Positions 52,063-62,313 of a stretch of DNA of 64,000 bases are shown here, in pieces (within the stretch, counting starts at the first letter, position 1; every line of letters begins with the position of its first letter). A model generated the notes under the pieces. The model had not been told where the DNA came from. It was given only the letters and a program-made list of their open reading frames with translations, and did no database searches. Position numbers and translations under genes: made by a program. Source of the stretch: Gemmatimonadota bacterium (lineage in GTDB: Bacteria > JAAXHH01); the NCBI GenBank assembly GCA_009835325.1, contig VXWP01000070.1, forward strand, positions 1-64,000. The letters are read 5' to 3'.

Positions 52063-54984
52063 ATGTCTGAAATCCCGGTCCGGCCGCGAACATCCGCCGG
52101 ACCCCGCACGACGATCCTGGTCCAGGGCGCCCGGGAGCATAACCTCCGGGACATCACCGTAGAACTGCCGCGCAACCGGTTGATCGTAGTAACGGGGCTT
52201 TCCGGATCGGGGAAATCGTCCCTGGCCTTCGATACCATCTACGCGGAAGGCCAGCGGCGATACATGGAGTCGCTTTCCTCCTATGCCCGCCGGTTCATCC
52301 AGCAGGTGGGCAAGCCGGACGTGGATTATCTCTTCGGTCTTTCTCCCGTCATTTCCATCGAGCAGAAGACCGTCGCGCGCAACCCGCGCTCCACCGTGGG
52401 CACCATGACCGATGTCAGCAGTTACCTGAACCTGCTGTTCGCCACGATCAGCCGCGCCGGTTGTCCCTATTGCGGCCGCGACCTTCCGATCAAGACCGCC
52501 GTGCAGATCCTCGACGAGTTGCTGTCGCTGCCCGAAGGCACCGAAGTGGAACTGCGCGCGCCGGTATCCCGGATCTATGGCGAGGACCTCGACTTTCTCT
52601 TCGCGGAAATCCGGAAGAAGGGGTACCGCCGCATGGTGATCAACGATACGACCGTGGACATCAGCGGCGAGGTCGATGTCGATGAATCCGGTGACCTGCG
52701 CATGGAGGTGATCGTCGACCGGTTCGTCCTGAAGCCCGGCGTAGAGAAACAGCTGGTCAAGGGGATACAGGACGCCCTGGTCGCCGGGGACCAGTTCCTC
52801 AGGATCCACGTGGCGGCCTGCGGCAGGAAGCGCGACGCCGAACGGTTTTACGCGTCCTTCGGTTGCCGGGAACATCACATCGCGGTAGGCGACCTGGCGC
52901 CGGACTACTTCCAGTTCAACAATCCGACCAGCGCGTGCCGGACCTGTCTCGGACTCGGCACGTACATGGTCGTGCACCGGGACCTGCTGGTACCGGACAA
53001 GTCGCTGAGCATCCGGGACGGCTGTTTCGTCAAGGACGCCTTCAATTACAAGCCGGATACCTGGTCCGGGCGGGTCATGTACAGCCTTTCGGTGCACATG
53101 GGATTCAGCCTCGATACACCTTTTCGTGCACTACCTACACCTGTCCAGGATGTGCTGTTCGACGGCACGCCGGAGAAATTCCCCCTGCTGGCGCCGCCCG
53201 ACGCGAAGGAGCCCGATCACAAGCTGCTCGGGAAGCCATGGGGATTCGGCGGGATCGGCAAGGGCATCGAGCGGAACTACAAGCGGTACCGGCAGAAGCA
53301 GGTCGCCAGTTCGGGCATGGAAGCCTGGCTCGAAAAGGTCATGGTGGAGCGGGTGTGCCCCGACTGCAAGGGATCCCGGCTCAAGGAAACGCGCCACCTG
53401 TTCCGGATCAACGGCCGTACGGTCCACGATTTCGGGGAGGTTAATTTCGACGAACTCCGCGCCGAGTTGGAAGCCATCGAACCCACGGGACGACAGGAAC
53501 TGGCCGGCCGGCAGGTGATCCGGGAGATTACCGGCCGGCTCGACCTGCTGCTGGGCATCGGCCTGGACTACCTCAACTTCAACCGCCGCGCCGGCACCCT
53601 TTCGGGCGGCGAAGCGCAGCGCATCCGGCTTTCCACGCAGATTGGGTCGGGCCTGATGGGCATGTTGTACGTGCTGGACGAACCGAGCATCGGGCTCCAT
53701 CCCCGCGACAATGTGAAGATGATCCGCACGCTCAGGCAGCTTCGCGATCTCGGCAACACGGTCATCGTGGTGGAACACGACGAGGAGACCATCCGGGCGG
53801 CCGACCACATCGTGGAAATGGGGCCGGGACCGGGCGTGCACGGCGGAGAGGTGGTGGTGCAGGGCAATCTCGACGATATCCTGCACTGTGCCGCGTCGCC
53901 TACCGGCCAGTATCTCTCGGGCGCGCGGACCATCGAGACCCCGCAGGCACGACGCGGGCCTACCGGAAAGAAACTGCGCATCATGGGCGCGCGGGAGAAC
54001 AACCTCAACGATATCGACGTCGAGATTCCCCTGGGACAGTTCGTCTGCGTGACCGGTGCATCCGGATCCGGGAAAAGTACACTGATCAACGAAGTGCTGT
54101 TCAAGAAGCTGTACAACCAGCTGTACGACAGCCGCGTGCTCGCGGGGGACCACGACCTGCTGGAAGGTGTCGAGCACATCAAGCACGTTATCAACATTGA
54201 CCAGTCGCCCATCGGCCGGAACGCCCGTTCGAACCCGGCCACCTACATCGGGTTCTACGACCAGATCAGAACGCTCTTTTCGAAAACGGACGAGGCGGTA
54301 TCGCGCGGATACCGGCCCGGCCGGTTCAGCTTCAACGTGGCCGAGGGACGCTGCGCCGAATGCAACGGAGAGGGCACGATCACCACCCAGCTTTACTTCA
54401 TGCCGGACGTGGAGGTGCCTTGCGAGGCCTGCAAGGGCGCCCGGTACAACTCGGAAACGCTGGAAGTGACCTACCGGGGCAAGACCATCGCCGACGTGTT
54501 GAACATGTCTGTCGAAGAGGGGGTCACCTTCTTCGAGGAAAGGCCTTCCATCGCGAAGAAGATCGGGACGCTGGATCAACTGGGCCTGGGTTACCTCACA
54601 CTGGGCCAGTCCGCCACCACCCTCTCCGGGGGCGAAGCCCAGCGCATCAAGCTGGCGAGCGAACTGGGGAAGCTTCGACGAGGCAGCCATATCCTGTACA
54701 TCCTGGACGAACCCACCACCGGGCTGCACCTGGCCGACATTGTCCATCTGCTTTCCAGCCTGAACCGGCTGATTGAAGCCGGACACAGCGTCGTGGTGAT
54801 CGAGCACCATCTCGACGTGATCAAAACGGCCGACCACATCATCGACCTGGGGCCCGAAGGCGGCCACAGCGGCGGTGAAGTCATCGCCACCGGCACGCCA
54901 GAAGAGGTGGCGGGTATCGACGCATCCTACACCGGCCGGTTTCTCCGGGACCATTTGAGCCATGTCCAACGCGCAACCGCATAA
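52063..54984 (+). CDS. uvrA: UvrA-family excinuclease ATPase (possible UvrA paralogue)
   Basis: 973 residues from ATG 52063 (GGAG 6 nt upstream; ATG 52018 is possible). Two ABC modules: Walker [12 protein letters not shown] and [11 protein letters not shown], signatures [20 protein letters not shown] and [16 protein letters not shown], Walker [12 protein letters not shown] and [10 protein letters not shown]. Zinc modules: CRTC, CPDC and CAEC...CEAC are intact, but the first pair of finger 1, normally CPxC, is CREH. That and the long insert around [15 protein letters not shown] suggest the second type of UvrA found beside the housekeeping copy in some bacteria. DNA damage recognition. Its end overlaps the polymerase gene by 23 bp. 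Confidence 0.9.
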   Translation: MSEIPVRPRTSAGPRTTILVQGAREHNLRDITVELPRNRLIVVTGLSGSGKSSLAFDTIYAEGQRRYMESLSSYARRFIQQVGKPDVDYLFGLSPVISIEQKTVARNPRSTVGTMTDVSSYLNLLFATISRAGCPYCGRDLPIKTAVQILDELLSLPEGTEVELRAPVSRIYGEDLDFLFAEIRKKGYRRMVINDTTVDISGEVDVDESGDLRMEVIVDRFVLKPGVEKQLVKGIQDALVAGDQFLRIHVAACGRKRDAERFYASFGCREHHIAVGDLAPDYFQFNNPTSACRTCLGLGTYMVVHRDLLVPDKSLSIRDGCFVKDAFNYKPDTWSGRVMYSLSVHMGFSLDTPFRALPTPVQDVLFDGTPEKFPLLAPPDAKEPDHKLLGKPWGFGGIGKGIERNYKRYRQKQVASSGMEAWLEKVMVERVCPDCKGSRLKETRHLFRINGRTVHDFGEVNFDELRAELEAIEPTGRQELAGRQVIREITGRLDLLLGIGLDYLNFNRRAGTLSGGEAQRIRLSTQIGSGLMGMLYVLDEPSIGLHPRDNVKMIRTLRQLRDLGNTVIVVEHDEETIRAADHIVEMGPGPGVHGGEVVVQGNLDDILHCAASPTGQYLSGARTIETPQARRGPTGKKLRIMGARENNLNDIDVEIPLGQFVCVTGASGSGKSTLINEVLFKKLYNQLYDSRVLAGDHDLLEGVEHIKHVINIDQSPIGRNARSNPATYIGFYDQIRTLFSKTDEAVSRGYRPGRFSFNVAEGRCAECNGEGTITTQLYFMPDVEVPCEACKGARYNSETLEVTYRGKTIADVLNMSVEEGVTFFEERPSIAKKIGTLDQLGLGYLTLGQSATTLSGGEAQRIKLASELGKLRRGSHILYILDEPTTGLHLADIVHLLSSLNRLIEAGHSVVVIEHHLDVIKTADHIIDLGPEGGHSGGEVIATGTPEEVAGIDASYTGRFLRDHLSHVQRATA

Positions 54985-57487
54985 CAGCGCCGGCGGCGCA
55001 GCAGCCGATCCCGCCAAGGCAGCATCCGCTCCCGGCGGGGAGGCCGCCGCACCCGCCAGGGAGACCGCGGCGGATGAGGTGGGGTACCTGCTCCACGTGT
55101 TCCATCGGGCGGAGAACGGCCGGGATGTGATCTGCGGGGTCGGAAAACTCCATAACGGCCAGACATTCCAGTTCATGGACGACCGGGTTTCGCCCACGCT
55201 CTATGTCCGGGTGTCGGAACAATCGGAGTTCGACGCCCGGCTCCGCTCCGACGGGATTTCCGCCCGGGTGGTCCCATCGGAATACACCACGATGGACGGC
55301 GAACCCGTGGCGGGCATCCAGTTCGGGCGCGTGCGCGATCAGCGCAACCTGGTCAAGAGTCTGGAGGTCCAACAGACGCGGACTTACGAAGGCGATATCC
55401 CCTTCGCCAGGCAGTACCTGATCGGACGAGGCCTTCGGGGCGGGGTGAGGATCAGTGGCGCCTGGACATCCGGCGACCTGGTCGACCGGGTCTATGCCAA
55501 CCCCGAACTTGAGCCGGAGTACTGGGAACCCGCTTTCAGCGTGCTGGCCCTGGATATCGAAACGGACCCCGAAGCGACCACCATCTACGCCGTGGGCCTG
55601 GTACTGTCGGGTACAGACGGCGGGATGGATTCGGAAGAAATACACATGGTCGGCGAACCGGCCGCCGGGGACCCCTCGCACCTGGTCTGCTGGCCCGACG
55701 AGGCGTCGATGCTGCGCGGCCTGTCGTCCCGCGTACTCGAAATGGATCCCGACCTGATCACGGGATGGAACCTGGTCGACTTCGACCTGCAGGTCCTGCA
55801 GCGACGCTTCAGGGACCTGAACGTGCCGTTTCAACTGGGGCGGACCGATGACACGTCCTGGTACCGGTCCGGGGAGGTGTGGGGCGGAAGCACCATGGTG
55901 ATCCACGGCCGGCAGATCCTGGACGCCCTGCACCTGCTTCGCGGCACGCTGCAGCGGTTCGAGGACTACCGGCTGGACACCGTGGCCAACGCCATCCTGG
56001 GCAGGGGCAAGCTGCTGGAGGACGATGAGGGTAGTTCGCGGGCGGAAAAGATCACGGAGGTCTATCGCGAGGACCGGGCGACCTTCTGCGCCTACTGTCT
56101 CGAGGACGCGAGGCTGGTACTCGACATCCTGGAGGCGGAAGGACTGATCAACCTGACCCTGCGCAGGGGCCTGCTGACGGGCCTGCCGCTGGAACGGGCG
56201 TGGGTAAGCGTGGCCGCCTTCGACAACATCTACATCAACGCCCTGCACCAACGGGGCATGGTGGCGCCGACGACCGGCGTGGACCGCACTCCGGGGGCCG
56301 GTGCGCCGGGCGGTTTGATCATCCCCGCGAAAGCTGGGCTTTACCGAAACGTCTTCGTCTTCGACTTCAAGAGTCTTTACCCGTCCATCATCCGCACCTT
56401 CAACATCGATCCCCTGGCGCATATCGAGGGCCAGGAAGGGGGATTCCTCGAAGCCCCCAATGGCGCGCGGTTTTCCCGTACCCCGGGCATACTGCCTTCC
56501 ATGCTGGAACAGTTTTTCAAGCGCCGCGAGGAGGCCAGGACTACCGGGGACGAACTCGCATCCTTTACCTACAAGATCGTCATGAATTCCTTCTACGGCG
56601 TACTGGCATCCGCTTCCTGCCGCTTCGCCGCGCCTCAACTGGCCGGTGCGATCACGGAATTCGGACACTACATCCTGAAGTGGTGTCGGGATGAGTTGGA
56701 GAAAGACGGTTACGAAGTGCTATACGGGGACACGGATTCGGTGTTCGTGGATCTCGACCCGGCGGACAGTTCGGAATCGGACCGGGCTACGGATATGGGG
56801 CGGAAGGTATGCGACCGGATCAATGCCCGTTTGGCCGCGCACGTGAGGGAACGGTACGGCGTGGCGTCTTACCTCGAACTGGAACTCGAAAAGTGCTACC
56901 ACCGGTTCCTGCTGCCTTCCATGCGGGGCGACATCGAGCGCGGCAGGGCCAAGGGTTACGCGGGCCTGCGGCACGAGACCGATGGCGACCGCGTGGAAAT
57001 CGTGGGCATGGAAGCCGTACGGCGGGACTGGACCGACCTGGCCCACCGGCTGCAGGGCGTGCTGCTCGACCGGGTATTTCACGACGTGCCCGGCGCCGAG
57101 ATTGAAGAAGAGATCTACCACTGGGTCCAGGAGGTCCGCTCGGGCCGCCGGGACGAATTGCTCGTCTACCGGAAGAACCTGCGCAAGCCTGTCGAATCCT
57201 ATACCCGTTCGGTGCCTCCCCACGTCAAGGCGGCGCGGCTCATGGACAATCCGACGGGTGTCATCCGGTACGTGATCACCCTTGACGGTCCGCAACCGGA
57301 GGGCCGGATCACCGCCCCCATAGACTACGGGCATTACGTCGAGAAGCAAATCCGGCCCATCGTCACGACGGTCGCCCACGCGTACGAACTGGACGTGGAG
57401 GCCGCCCTGTCCGGTCGGCTCAGTCTCTTCGGAAATGCCCTGAACACTCCGCAGTACGAATCGGGACGGCCTGAAGTCCCGTCCTAA
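54962..57487 (+). CDS. polB: Family B DNA polymerase (Pol II-like)
   Basis: 841 residues. Pro/Ala-rich unique N-terminus (1-35), then 3'-5' exonuclease motifs VLALDIETD (Asp198, Glu200), GWNLVDFDL and YCLEDARLV, and polymerase motifs [11 protein letters not shown] (468-477), [12 protein letters not shown] (Lys538), C YGDTDSVF (588-595). E. coli Pol II is 783 residues and takes part in repair restart. All catalytic residues are present, so it should be active with proofreading. Start overlaps the uvrA-like 3' end, so the two are co-expressed. Confidence 0.94.
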   Translation: MSNAQPHNSAGGAAADPAKAASAPGGEAAAPARETAADEVGYLLHVFHRAENGRDVICGVGKLHNGQTFQFMDDRVSPTLYVRVSEQSEFDARLRSDGISARVVPSEYTTMDGEPVAGIQFGRVRDQRNLVKSLEVQQTRTYEGDIPFARQYLIGRGLRGGVRISGAWTSGDLVDRVYANPELEPEYWEPAFSVLALDIETDPEATTIYAVGLVLSGTDGGMDSEEIHMVGEPAAGDPSHLVCWPDEASMLRGLSSRVLEMDPDLITGWNLVDFDLQVLQRRFRDLNVPFQLGRTDDTSWYRSGEVWGGSTMVIHGRQILDALHLLRGTLQRFEDYRLDTVANAILGRGKLLEDDEGSSRAEKITEVYREDRATFCAYCLEDARLVLDILEAEGLINLTLRRGLLTGLPLERAWVSVAAFDNIYINALHQRGMVAPTTGVDRTPGAGAPGGLIIPAKAGLYRNVFVFDFKSLYPSIIRTFNIDPLAHIEGQEGGFLEAPNGARFSRTPGILPSMLEQFFKRREEARTTGDELASFTYKIVMNSFYGVLASASCRFAAPQLAGAITEFGHYILKWCRDELEKDGYEVLYGDTDSVFVDLDPADSSESDRATDMGRKVCDRINARLAAHVRERYGVASYLELELEKCYHRFLLPSMRGDIERGRAKGYAGLRHETDGDRVEIVGMEAVRRDWTDLAHRLQGVLLDRVFHDVPGAEIEEEIYHWVQEVRSGRRDELLVYRKNLRKPVESYTRSVPPHVKAARLMDNPTGVIRYVITLDGPQPEGRITAPIDYGHYVEKQIRPIVTTVAHAYELDVEAALSGRLSLFGNALNTPQYESGRPEVPS

Positions 57488-57512
57488 GCCGAATTCATGG
57501 AAAGGATGGATC

Positions 57513-58106
57513 GTGCAACGGTATAGATCGGTCGAAGATTACCTGGATGGCCACGTGGAATGGCGCTCCCTGCTTGAAAGACTGCGCGCCATCATGAACG
57601 CTTGCAAGGTCGAAGAGACCGTCAAGTGGGGTCAGCCCTGCTATACCCATGACGGCAAGAACGTGGTGGGTATCGGGGCGTTCAAGGAGTTCGTGAGCGT
57701 CTGGTTCTTCCAGGGCGCGTTGCTGCGCGACGAACACGGCGTCCTGGTCAATGCGCAGGAAGGCCGGACCAGGGCCATGCGGCAATGGCGGTTTCAGGCG
57801 GTCGAAGAGATCGACGAACCGATGCTGCGCGCTTACGTGGCCGAGTCCATCGAAAACCAGCGGCAGGGCAAAGCGATCAAGGCGGAAAGGAAAAAGCCGG
57901 TGGAGGTTCCGGATGAACTGGCCGGCGCACTGGCGGAAGACCGCGACGCCGGCGATCGGTTCAATACGCTTTCGCCGGGGAAGCAGCGTGAGTACACCGA
58001 ATACATTGCCGAGGCCAAACGGGCGGAGACCAGGGCCAGGCGCCTCGTTAAAATCCTGCCCATGATCCGGGCCGGCCACGGGCTCAATGACAAGTACAAG
58101 AAGTAG
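57513..58106 (+). CDS. YdeI/DUF1801-like protein
   Basis: 197 residues from GTG 57513, preceded by AAGGATGGA. SVEDYLDGHVEWRSLLERLRAIMNACKVEETVKWGQPCYTHDGKNVVGIGAFKEFVSVWFFQGALL is the DUF1801 domain (1-110); the C-terminal half (VPDELAGALAEDRDAGDRFNTLSPGKQREYTEYIAEAKRAETRARRL) is the OmdA-type helical domain usually linked to it. Function unknown; often linked to stress responses. 25 nt after the polymerase gene. Confidence 0.87.
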   Translation: MQRYRSVEDYLDGHVEWRSLLERLRAIMNACKVEETVKWGQPCYTHDGKNVVGIGAFKEFVSVWFFQGALLRDEHGVLVNAQEGRTRAMRQWRFQAVEEIDEPMLRAYVAESIENQRQGKAIKAERKKPVEVPDELAGALAEDRDAGDRFNTLSPGKQREYTEYIAEAKRAETRARRLVKILPMIRAGHGLNDKYKK

Positions 58107-58151
58107 CATGAACCGCCAAGTAGCATGAACCACCAAGTAGCATGAACCGCA
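58101..58151. repeat. 17-bp tandem repeat, three units, starting at the YdeI-like stop
   Basis: aagtagcatgaaccgcc, aagtagcatgaaccacc, aagtagcatgaaccgca. Each unit contains the AAG TAG ending of the gene, so the stop codon is present three times; only single bases differ between copies. Confidence 0.9.
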
Positions 58152-58184
58152 GCAACACGCACCACAACCAGAGAGGAGCGCGCC

Positions 58185-58538
58185 ATGGCGAACCCCGTCA
58201 TGCATTTCGAGATCGGATGCAAGAACAGAGAAGAAACCCAGGCCTTCTACGCCGGCCTGTTCGGGTGGAACATGGAGTCCCATGAACATGCCTCCATGAT
58301 CGACACCGGGGAAGATGTAGGGATCAACGGTCATATTTCCGCCCTCGGTCACGAGCCGCACAACTACACGCTGGTCTATGTGCAGGTCGACGATCTGGAC
58401 GCATACGTCGCGAAGGCCGAGGCACTGGGTGGAGCCTCCATCGTACCTCCAACCGAAGTACCGGGCATGGGCCACTTCGCGTGGATAGCGGACAACGAGG
58501 GAACGTTCGTCGGACTGTGGAAGCCCCTGGAATCGTAA
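58185..58538 (+). CDS. VOC (glyoxalase-fold) family protein
   Basis: 117 residues, ATG after GAGGAGCG. PVMHFEIGCKNREETQAFYAGLFGWNME, HNYTLVYVQVDDLDAYVAKAEALGG and VPGMGHFAWIADNEGTFVGLWKP show the two-module fold. Resembles the CFP32/27-kDa antigen type of glyoxalase-like proteins. Substrate unknown. It is followed two bases later by the glycosylase reading frame. Confidence 0.87.
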   Translation: MANPVMHFEIGCKNREETQAFYAGLFGWNMESHEHASMIDTGEDVGINGHISALGHEPHNYTLVYVQVDDLDAYVAKAEALGGASIVPPTEVPGMGHFAWIADNEGTFVGLWKPLES

Positions 58539-58540
58539 CC

Positions 58541-59521
58541 GTGGCCTATACCGTCGCGGACCGCGGTACGATCATCGACTTCGAGGCCACGCTCGATCGA
58601 TACCGGCGGTACGGCACCGACCTTGCCAACCGGTTCGAGGCGGGCGTCTTCAGCAAGGTGGTCCGTACAGCCGGGGGACCGTGCCTTCTGTCCCTGTACC
58701 GCGTCGAAGACCGGATCGAATTGCGCCTGACGCCCGGGGACGGGGCTGCCCAGGTGGATTCCCCGGAGATCGACACGGCGACCGGCGAGGCGTCCGATAC
58801 GGCGTCATTCGCGGCGGCCTGTGTGGTGTCCGACGAAGCGCTCGACGAGGCGATCGCGGCAGCCGGGAAGATCCTGGGCCTGTCCTTCCCTCTACAGGCC
58901 TTCTACGCGTTCGCGTCCGGGGACCCGGTCCTTGCCACCGCGGTGGAAAACAACCACGGCCTGCGTCCCAATCTGCAGGTCGACCCCTTCGAGATGATCG
59001 TGTCCTCGATCACGGCCCAGCAGATCAACCTGGGTTTTGCCTATACCGTTCGGAGCAGGCTCGTAGCCGAATTCGGCGAACCTCATGTGTTCGGCGGCGA
59101 AACCCACTATGCCTTTCCAACGCCCAACAGGATGGCCGAAGTGGAGCCCGGCGATCTGTTGCCGCTTCAGTTCTCGAGACAGAAGGAACGGTACATCCTG
59201 AACCTGGCGCGGTCCATTCGCGAGGGTGAGATCGATCTGGCCGGGCTGGCGGAGAAGGACGACGCGGCGGTTGAAGGGGAATTGACGGCCCTGGTTGGGA
59301 TCGGGCGGTGGACGGCGGACTGGTTCCGCGCGCGTTACCTGGGCCGGGGAAACGTCATTGCCGCCGGCGATCTTGCGGTCAAACGGTCCATCGAACGGCA
59401 CTACTTCGACGGAGAACGCGTTTCCGAGGAACGGATCCGGGATTTCGCGGACCGGTGGGGGGAATACACGAACCTGGCTGTACAGTACCTCCTGGCCGAT
59501 TACGGTTCCGGCGGGACCTGA
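58541..59521 (+). CDS. HhH-GPD base-excision DNA glycosylase (AlkA-like)
   Basis: 326 residues from GTG 58541, directly after the VOC stop. The first ~130 residues (TIIDFEATLDRYRRYG, CLLSLYRVEDRIELRL) resemble the AlkA N-terminal beta domain; the rest is the HhH-GPD core: DPFEMIVSSITAQQINLGFAYTVRSRL, LVGIGRWTADWFRARYLGRGNVIAAGDLAVKRSIE, with the catalytic Asp in A-G-D-L-A-V. Removes alkylated bases such as 3-methyladenine. Fits the repair cluster started by uvrA and polB. Confidence 0.88.
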   Translation: MAYTVADRGTIIDFEATLDRYRRYGTDLANRFEAGVFSKVVRTAGGPCLLSLYRVEDRIELRLTPGDGAAQVDSPEIDTATGEASDTASFAAACVVSDEALDEAIAAAGKILGLSFPLQAFYAFASGDPVLATAVENNHGLRPNLQVDPFEMIVSSITAQQINLGFAYTVRSRLVAEFGEPHVFGGETHYAFPTPNRMAEVEPGDLLPLQFSRQKERYILNLARSIREGEIDLAGLAEKDDAAVEGELTALVGIGRWTADWFRARYLGRGNVIAAGDLAVKRSIERHYFDGERVSEERIRDFADRWGEYTNLAVQYLLADYGSGGT

Positions 59522-59540
59522 TCCTCCGCGAAAAAAAATG

Positions 59541-59912
59541 TCAGTCGGGATCCTGGGCGATGTGCCAGAGCACGCCCGCCGGATCGATCAGGTGGATCTC
59601 GCGAAGCCCCCAGGGATAAACGGTGGGCTTCCTGGCGCGGGCTCCCTCGTATCGCGCCACGAGGTCTTTCTCCACGATCAGCTCCCACCAGGCGTCCAGG
59701 TCCGACACTTTCAACTGCATCATGAAATTGTCCGCCCAGTCCTTCTGATAGTAGTTCTGGAGCAGGAAGCTGAATCCCTCGATGCGCATCTCCTTCACTT
59801 CGTCCGCGGCCCAGGCCACTTCGAATCCGAGGTCCTCGTAGAACCGGGTAGAATCATCGTAGTCTTTTGACGGGACGAAGACCCGGAGCGCGCTTACTTT
59901 CAGGTTATGCAC
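59541..59912 (-). CDS. VOC (glyoxalase-fold) family protein
   Basis: 123 residues from GTG 59912 with GGAGGG 7 nt upstream. VSALRVFVPSKDYDDSTRFYEDLGFEVAW, FSFLLQNYYQKDWADNFMMQLKVSDLDAWWELI and YPWGLREIHLIDPAGVLWHIAQD are standard; the conserved metal ligands are partly lost, as in bleomycin-resistance-type binding proteins. Convergent with the glycosylase (19 bp) and divergent from the sigma-ankyrin gene. Confidence 0.85.
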   Translation of the reverse strand: MHNLKVSALRVFVPSKDYDDSTRFYEDLGFEVAWAADEVKEMRIEGFSFLLQNYYQKDWADNFMMQLKVSDLDAWWELIVEKDLVARYEGARARKPTVYPWGLREIHLIDPAGVLWHIAQDPD

Positions 59913-60037
59913 GGCAGGTCCCTCCACTTGCGCGAATATCCAGACGAAATTGTAACACCTGGCCCCTTTGATGACACTATGGTAATGGGGAATGGACGGA
60001 AGGCGCAAGGCGCCGGTTACCGTTACGACGGTTCGAT

Positions 60038-62284
60038 ATGACCAACGACCTCAAACAACACATTCGGGTTTCAGCCGATCGGTCTTTATCTCATGCGGAA
60101 CGCAGTACCGCTTTCGGCAAGGTGGTGGCCGGTTTCCAGGACATGGCCTTCGGCTACGCACTGGGCCTTCTGGGCGAACGGCACCTGGCGGAAGATGCCG
60201 CGCAGGAAGGATTCATCGCTGCATGGCAGCACATCGAGTCGCTTCGCGAGCCGGATTCATTCCCAGCCTGGCTGAGGCGGATCATAAAGTGGCAGTGTTT
60301 CCGGTTCAAGAGACGTAACAATCACCGTTTCGTACCCATGGAAGGTGACATCGAGGCGACGGATGAAAGTCCCCTGGACCGGGCAGCACGCAGGGACATG
60401 AGCGAAAAAGTCCGCAGCGCGGTGGAAACATTGCCGGAAACACTAAGGGAAGTAACTGTACTGCGGTATATTGGAGACTATTCGGCATCTGAAATCGCAA
60501 ATTTCATGGGATTGAAAGCGGGAACGGTACGCAAAAGGCTGTTCGAAGCACGGAACAAGCTGAAGCCGAGTCTGCTTCGCACTTTATCAAGCGAACTGAA
60601 CGGTCACGCGCCGTCTGCAAACGATATCTTCGGAGACCGAGTCATGCATTGGATACGACCCGATTTCACGAGCGAGCAAGGCCATTTCATGGATGGCAAC
60701 CCGAACAAGGTCTGGGACATGCTGCTGGCCGCGGCGGAAGGGGATCTTGCCGGTATCAGGTCGTTGCTGCGGGAAGACCCCGGCCTGGCCAATTGCAACT
60801 GGGCGTATTACCAGCCCCTGCACTTCGCCGTCCGGGAAGGTCACACGGAGGCGGTCCGCCTGTTGCTCGAACACGGTGCGGATCCTTCGTCGGCATCGGG
60901 ACTCGATTATCACGTGCCGCCGCTCGAACGGGCCAGGGACCGTGGGTACGACGAGATCGCCGGACTCCTGACGGACGCCATCGCTTCCAGGTACAACGCG
61001 CCGCCCGTGGGCGAACGTGCCTGCGAAGTGGTCCGTCAAGGCGATCTGGAGGAAGCCCGTGCGTTGTTCGAGGCTTCTCCCGAGTTGATCAACGCCTCGG
61101 ACGAACGCGGCAACCGTCCCCTCCACGAGGCCGTGGAAGAACACAACCTGGAAATGACGGCTTTGCTGCTGGACATGGGGGCCGAACCGGATCCGGTCAG
61201 GTGGGATGGAAGCAAACCGCTGCATGTGGCCGTGTTTCGCGCGCGCAAGTCAAGGGGAGGCCTGAATCCGTTGCTGACCGGATATCTGATCGCAAGAGGA
61301 GCGAACTACAGCATGACGGTCGCATGCGCCCTGGGGGACGAACGGCGCGTTGGAGCACTCCTGGCACAAGACCGAAACCTGGCCAACGACCAGGATACCT
61401 GTGGACACTCCCCGCTGTTCAGCGCGGCGTCACAGGGATACACCGACATCGTGCAGCTTCTGCTGGACCACGGCGCCGATCCCAACGCACCGGAACACAA
61501 CGCGCCCAGGGGACACGCGCTGTACGAAGCCGTGGCCGGCAATCACCTGGAAACGGCGAAACTGCTGCTCGCTCACGGCGCCGATCCCAACGCCCCGGTG
61601 GAATCCAGCGGTGTGCCCCTTTCACAGGCCCTCGGCCAGGGAAAAAACGAGGAGATGGTAAACCTTCTCTATCAGCACGGGGCTACGGCCGACATCAGCA
61701 TGTACGTGCTGCTGGACAATATCCCCGTGGTCGGCGAACTCCTCGGCGCGGACCCCGGTCTGGCCAATTACGGCGGCGATTACGGGGTGCTTTGCATGGC
61801 GGCCGGCTTCGCGCGCAGGGAGATCATCGAAATGCTACTCCGGGCGGGAGCGGAACTGAACCGGCCCTGGTACGCCAACAACTACATGGGGTATGCGTTC
61901 CGCCGGCGCAAGGGCTGGCACCTGGACGGGCGCGCCCTGACTCCCAACGACGATATCCTCGACATGCTGAACCTTTTCTTCGATCACGGGGCCGATCCCA
62001 ACAACGCCAACTGGCACGGCGTCACCTACCTGCACAAACTGGCGGTGATCGGCGACGTGGAGAAATCCGCCCTGCTGCTGGACCGGGGCGCATCCATCGA
62101 GGCCGTGGACGACGAGTGGCGCTCCACCCCGCTGGGATGGGCCGCGCGCTGGGGAAACCGGGAACTTGCAGCGTTCCTGCTGGAGCGGGGTGCGGATCCC
62201 CGGGGCGGCGGCGCGGAATGGGCGACACCCCTTGCCCGGGCGGAGAAGGCCGGGCACCAGGATATCGTCGAGATGTTGAAATAG
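60038..62284 (+). CDS. ECF sigma factor fused to ankyrin-repeat domain
   Basis: 748 residues. Residues 30-95 are sigma region 2 (VVAGFQDMAFGYALGLLGERHLAEDAAQEGFIAAWQHI, FPAWLRRIIKWQCFRFKRR) and 122-178 region 4 (VETLPETLREVTVLRYIGDYSASEIANFMGLKAGTVRKRLFEARNKLK), the normal length of an ECF sigma. A ~45-residue linker leads to about fourteen ankyrin units (225-745): QPLHFAVREGHTEAVRLLLEHGADPSSA, NRPLHEAVEEHNLEMTALLLDMGAEPD, LLLDHGADPNAPEHNAP, LLLAHGADPNAPVES, LFFDHGADPNNANWHG, LLLDRGASIEAVDDEW. One frame throughout. The repeat half may act as an in-cis inhibitor or signal receiver; no anti-sigma gene is adjacent. Confidence 0.92.
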   Translation: MTNDLKQHIRVSADRSLSHAERSTAFGKVVAGFQDMAFGYALGLLGERHLAEDAAQEGFIAAWQHIESLREPDSFPAWLRRIIKWQCFRFKRRNNHRFVPMEGDIEATDESPLDRAARRDMSEKVRSAVETLPETLREVTVLRYIGDYSASEIANFMGLKAGTVRKRLFEARNKLKPSLLRTLSSELNGHAPSANDIFGDRVMHWIRPDFTSEQGHFMDGNPNKVWDMLLAAAEGDLAGIRSLLREDPGLANCNWAYYQPLHFAVREGHTEAVRLLLEHGADPSSASGLDYHVPPLERARDRGYDEIAGLLTDAIASRYNAPPVGERACEVVRQGDLEEARALFEASPELINASDERGNRPLHEAVEEHNLEMTALLLDMGAEPDPVRWDGSKPLHVAVFRARKSRGGLNPLLTGYLIARGANYSMTVACALGDERRVGALLAQDRNLANDQDTCGHSPLFSAASQGYTDIVQLLLDHGADPNAPEHNAPRGHALYEAVAGNHLETAKLLLAHGADPNAPVESSGVPLSQALGQGKNEEMVNLLYQHGATADISMYVLLDNIPVVGELLGADPGLANYGGDYGVLCMAAGFARREIIEMLLRAGAELNRPWYANNYMGYAFRRRKGWHLDGRALTPNDDILDMLNLFFDHGADPNNANWHGVTYLHKLAVIGDVEKSALLLDRGASIEAVDDEWRSTPLGWAARWGNRELAAFLLERGADPRGGGAEWATPLARAEKAGHQDIVEMLK

Positions 62285-62313
62285 CACAGCATACCAACAA
62301 AGAGTAACTGGCA

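Noticed and set aside
53131-56668. Long minus-strand open frames opposite uvrA and polB, and a similar one at 13235-14908 opposite sucA
   Set aside because: Antisense shadows of genes whose catalytic motifs are complete on the plus strand.
59527-59535. A-run after an imperfect stem at the glycosylase end
   Set aside because: On the glycosylase strand it is A, not T, so it cannot be an intrinsic terminator for that gene; for the opposite gene the T-run precedes rather than follows the stem.
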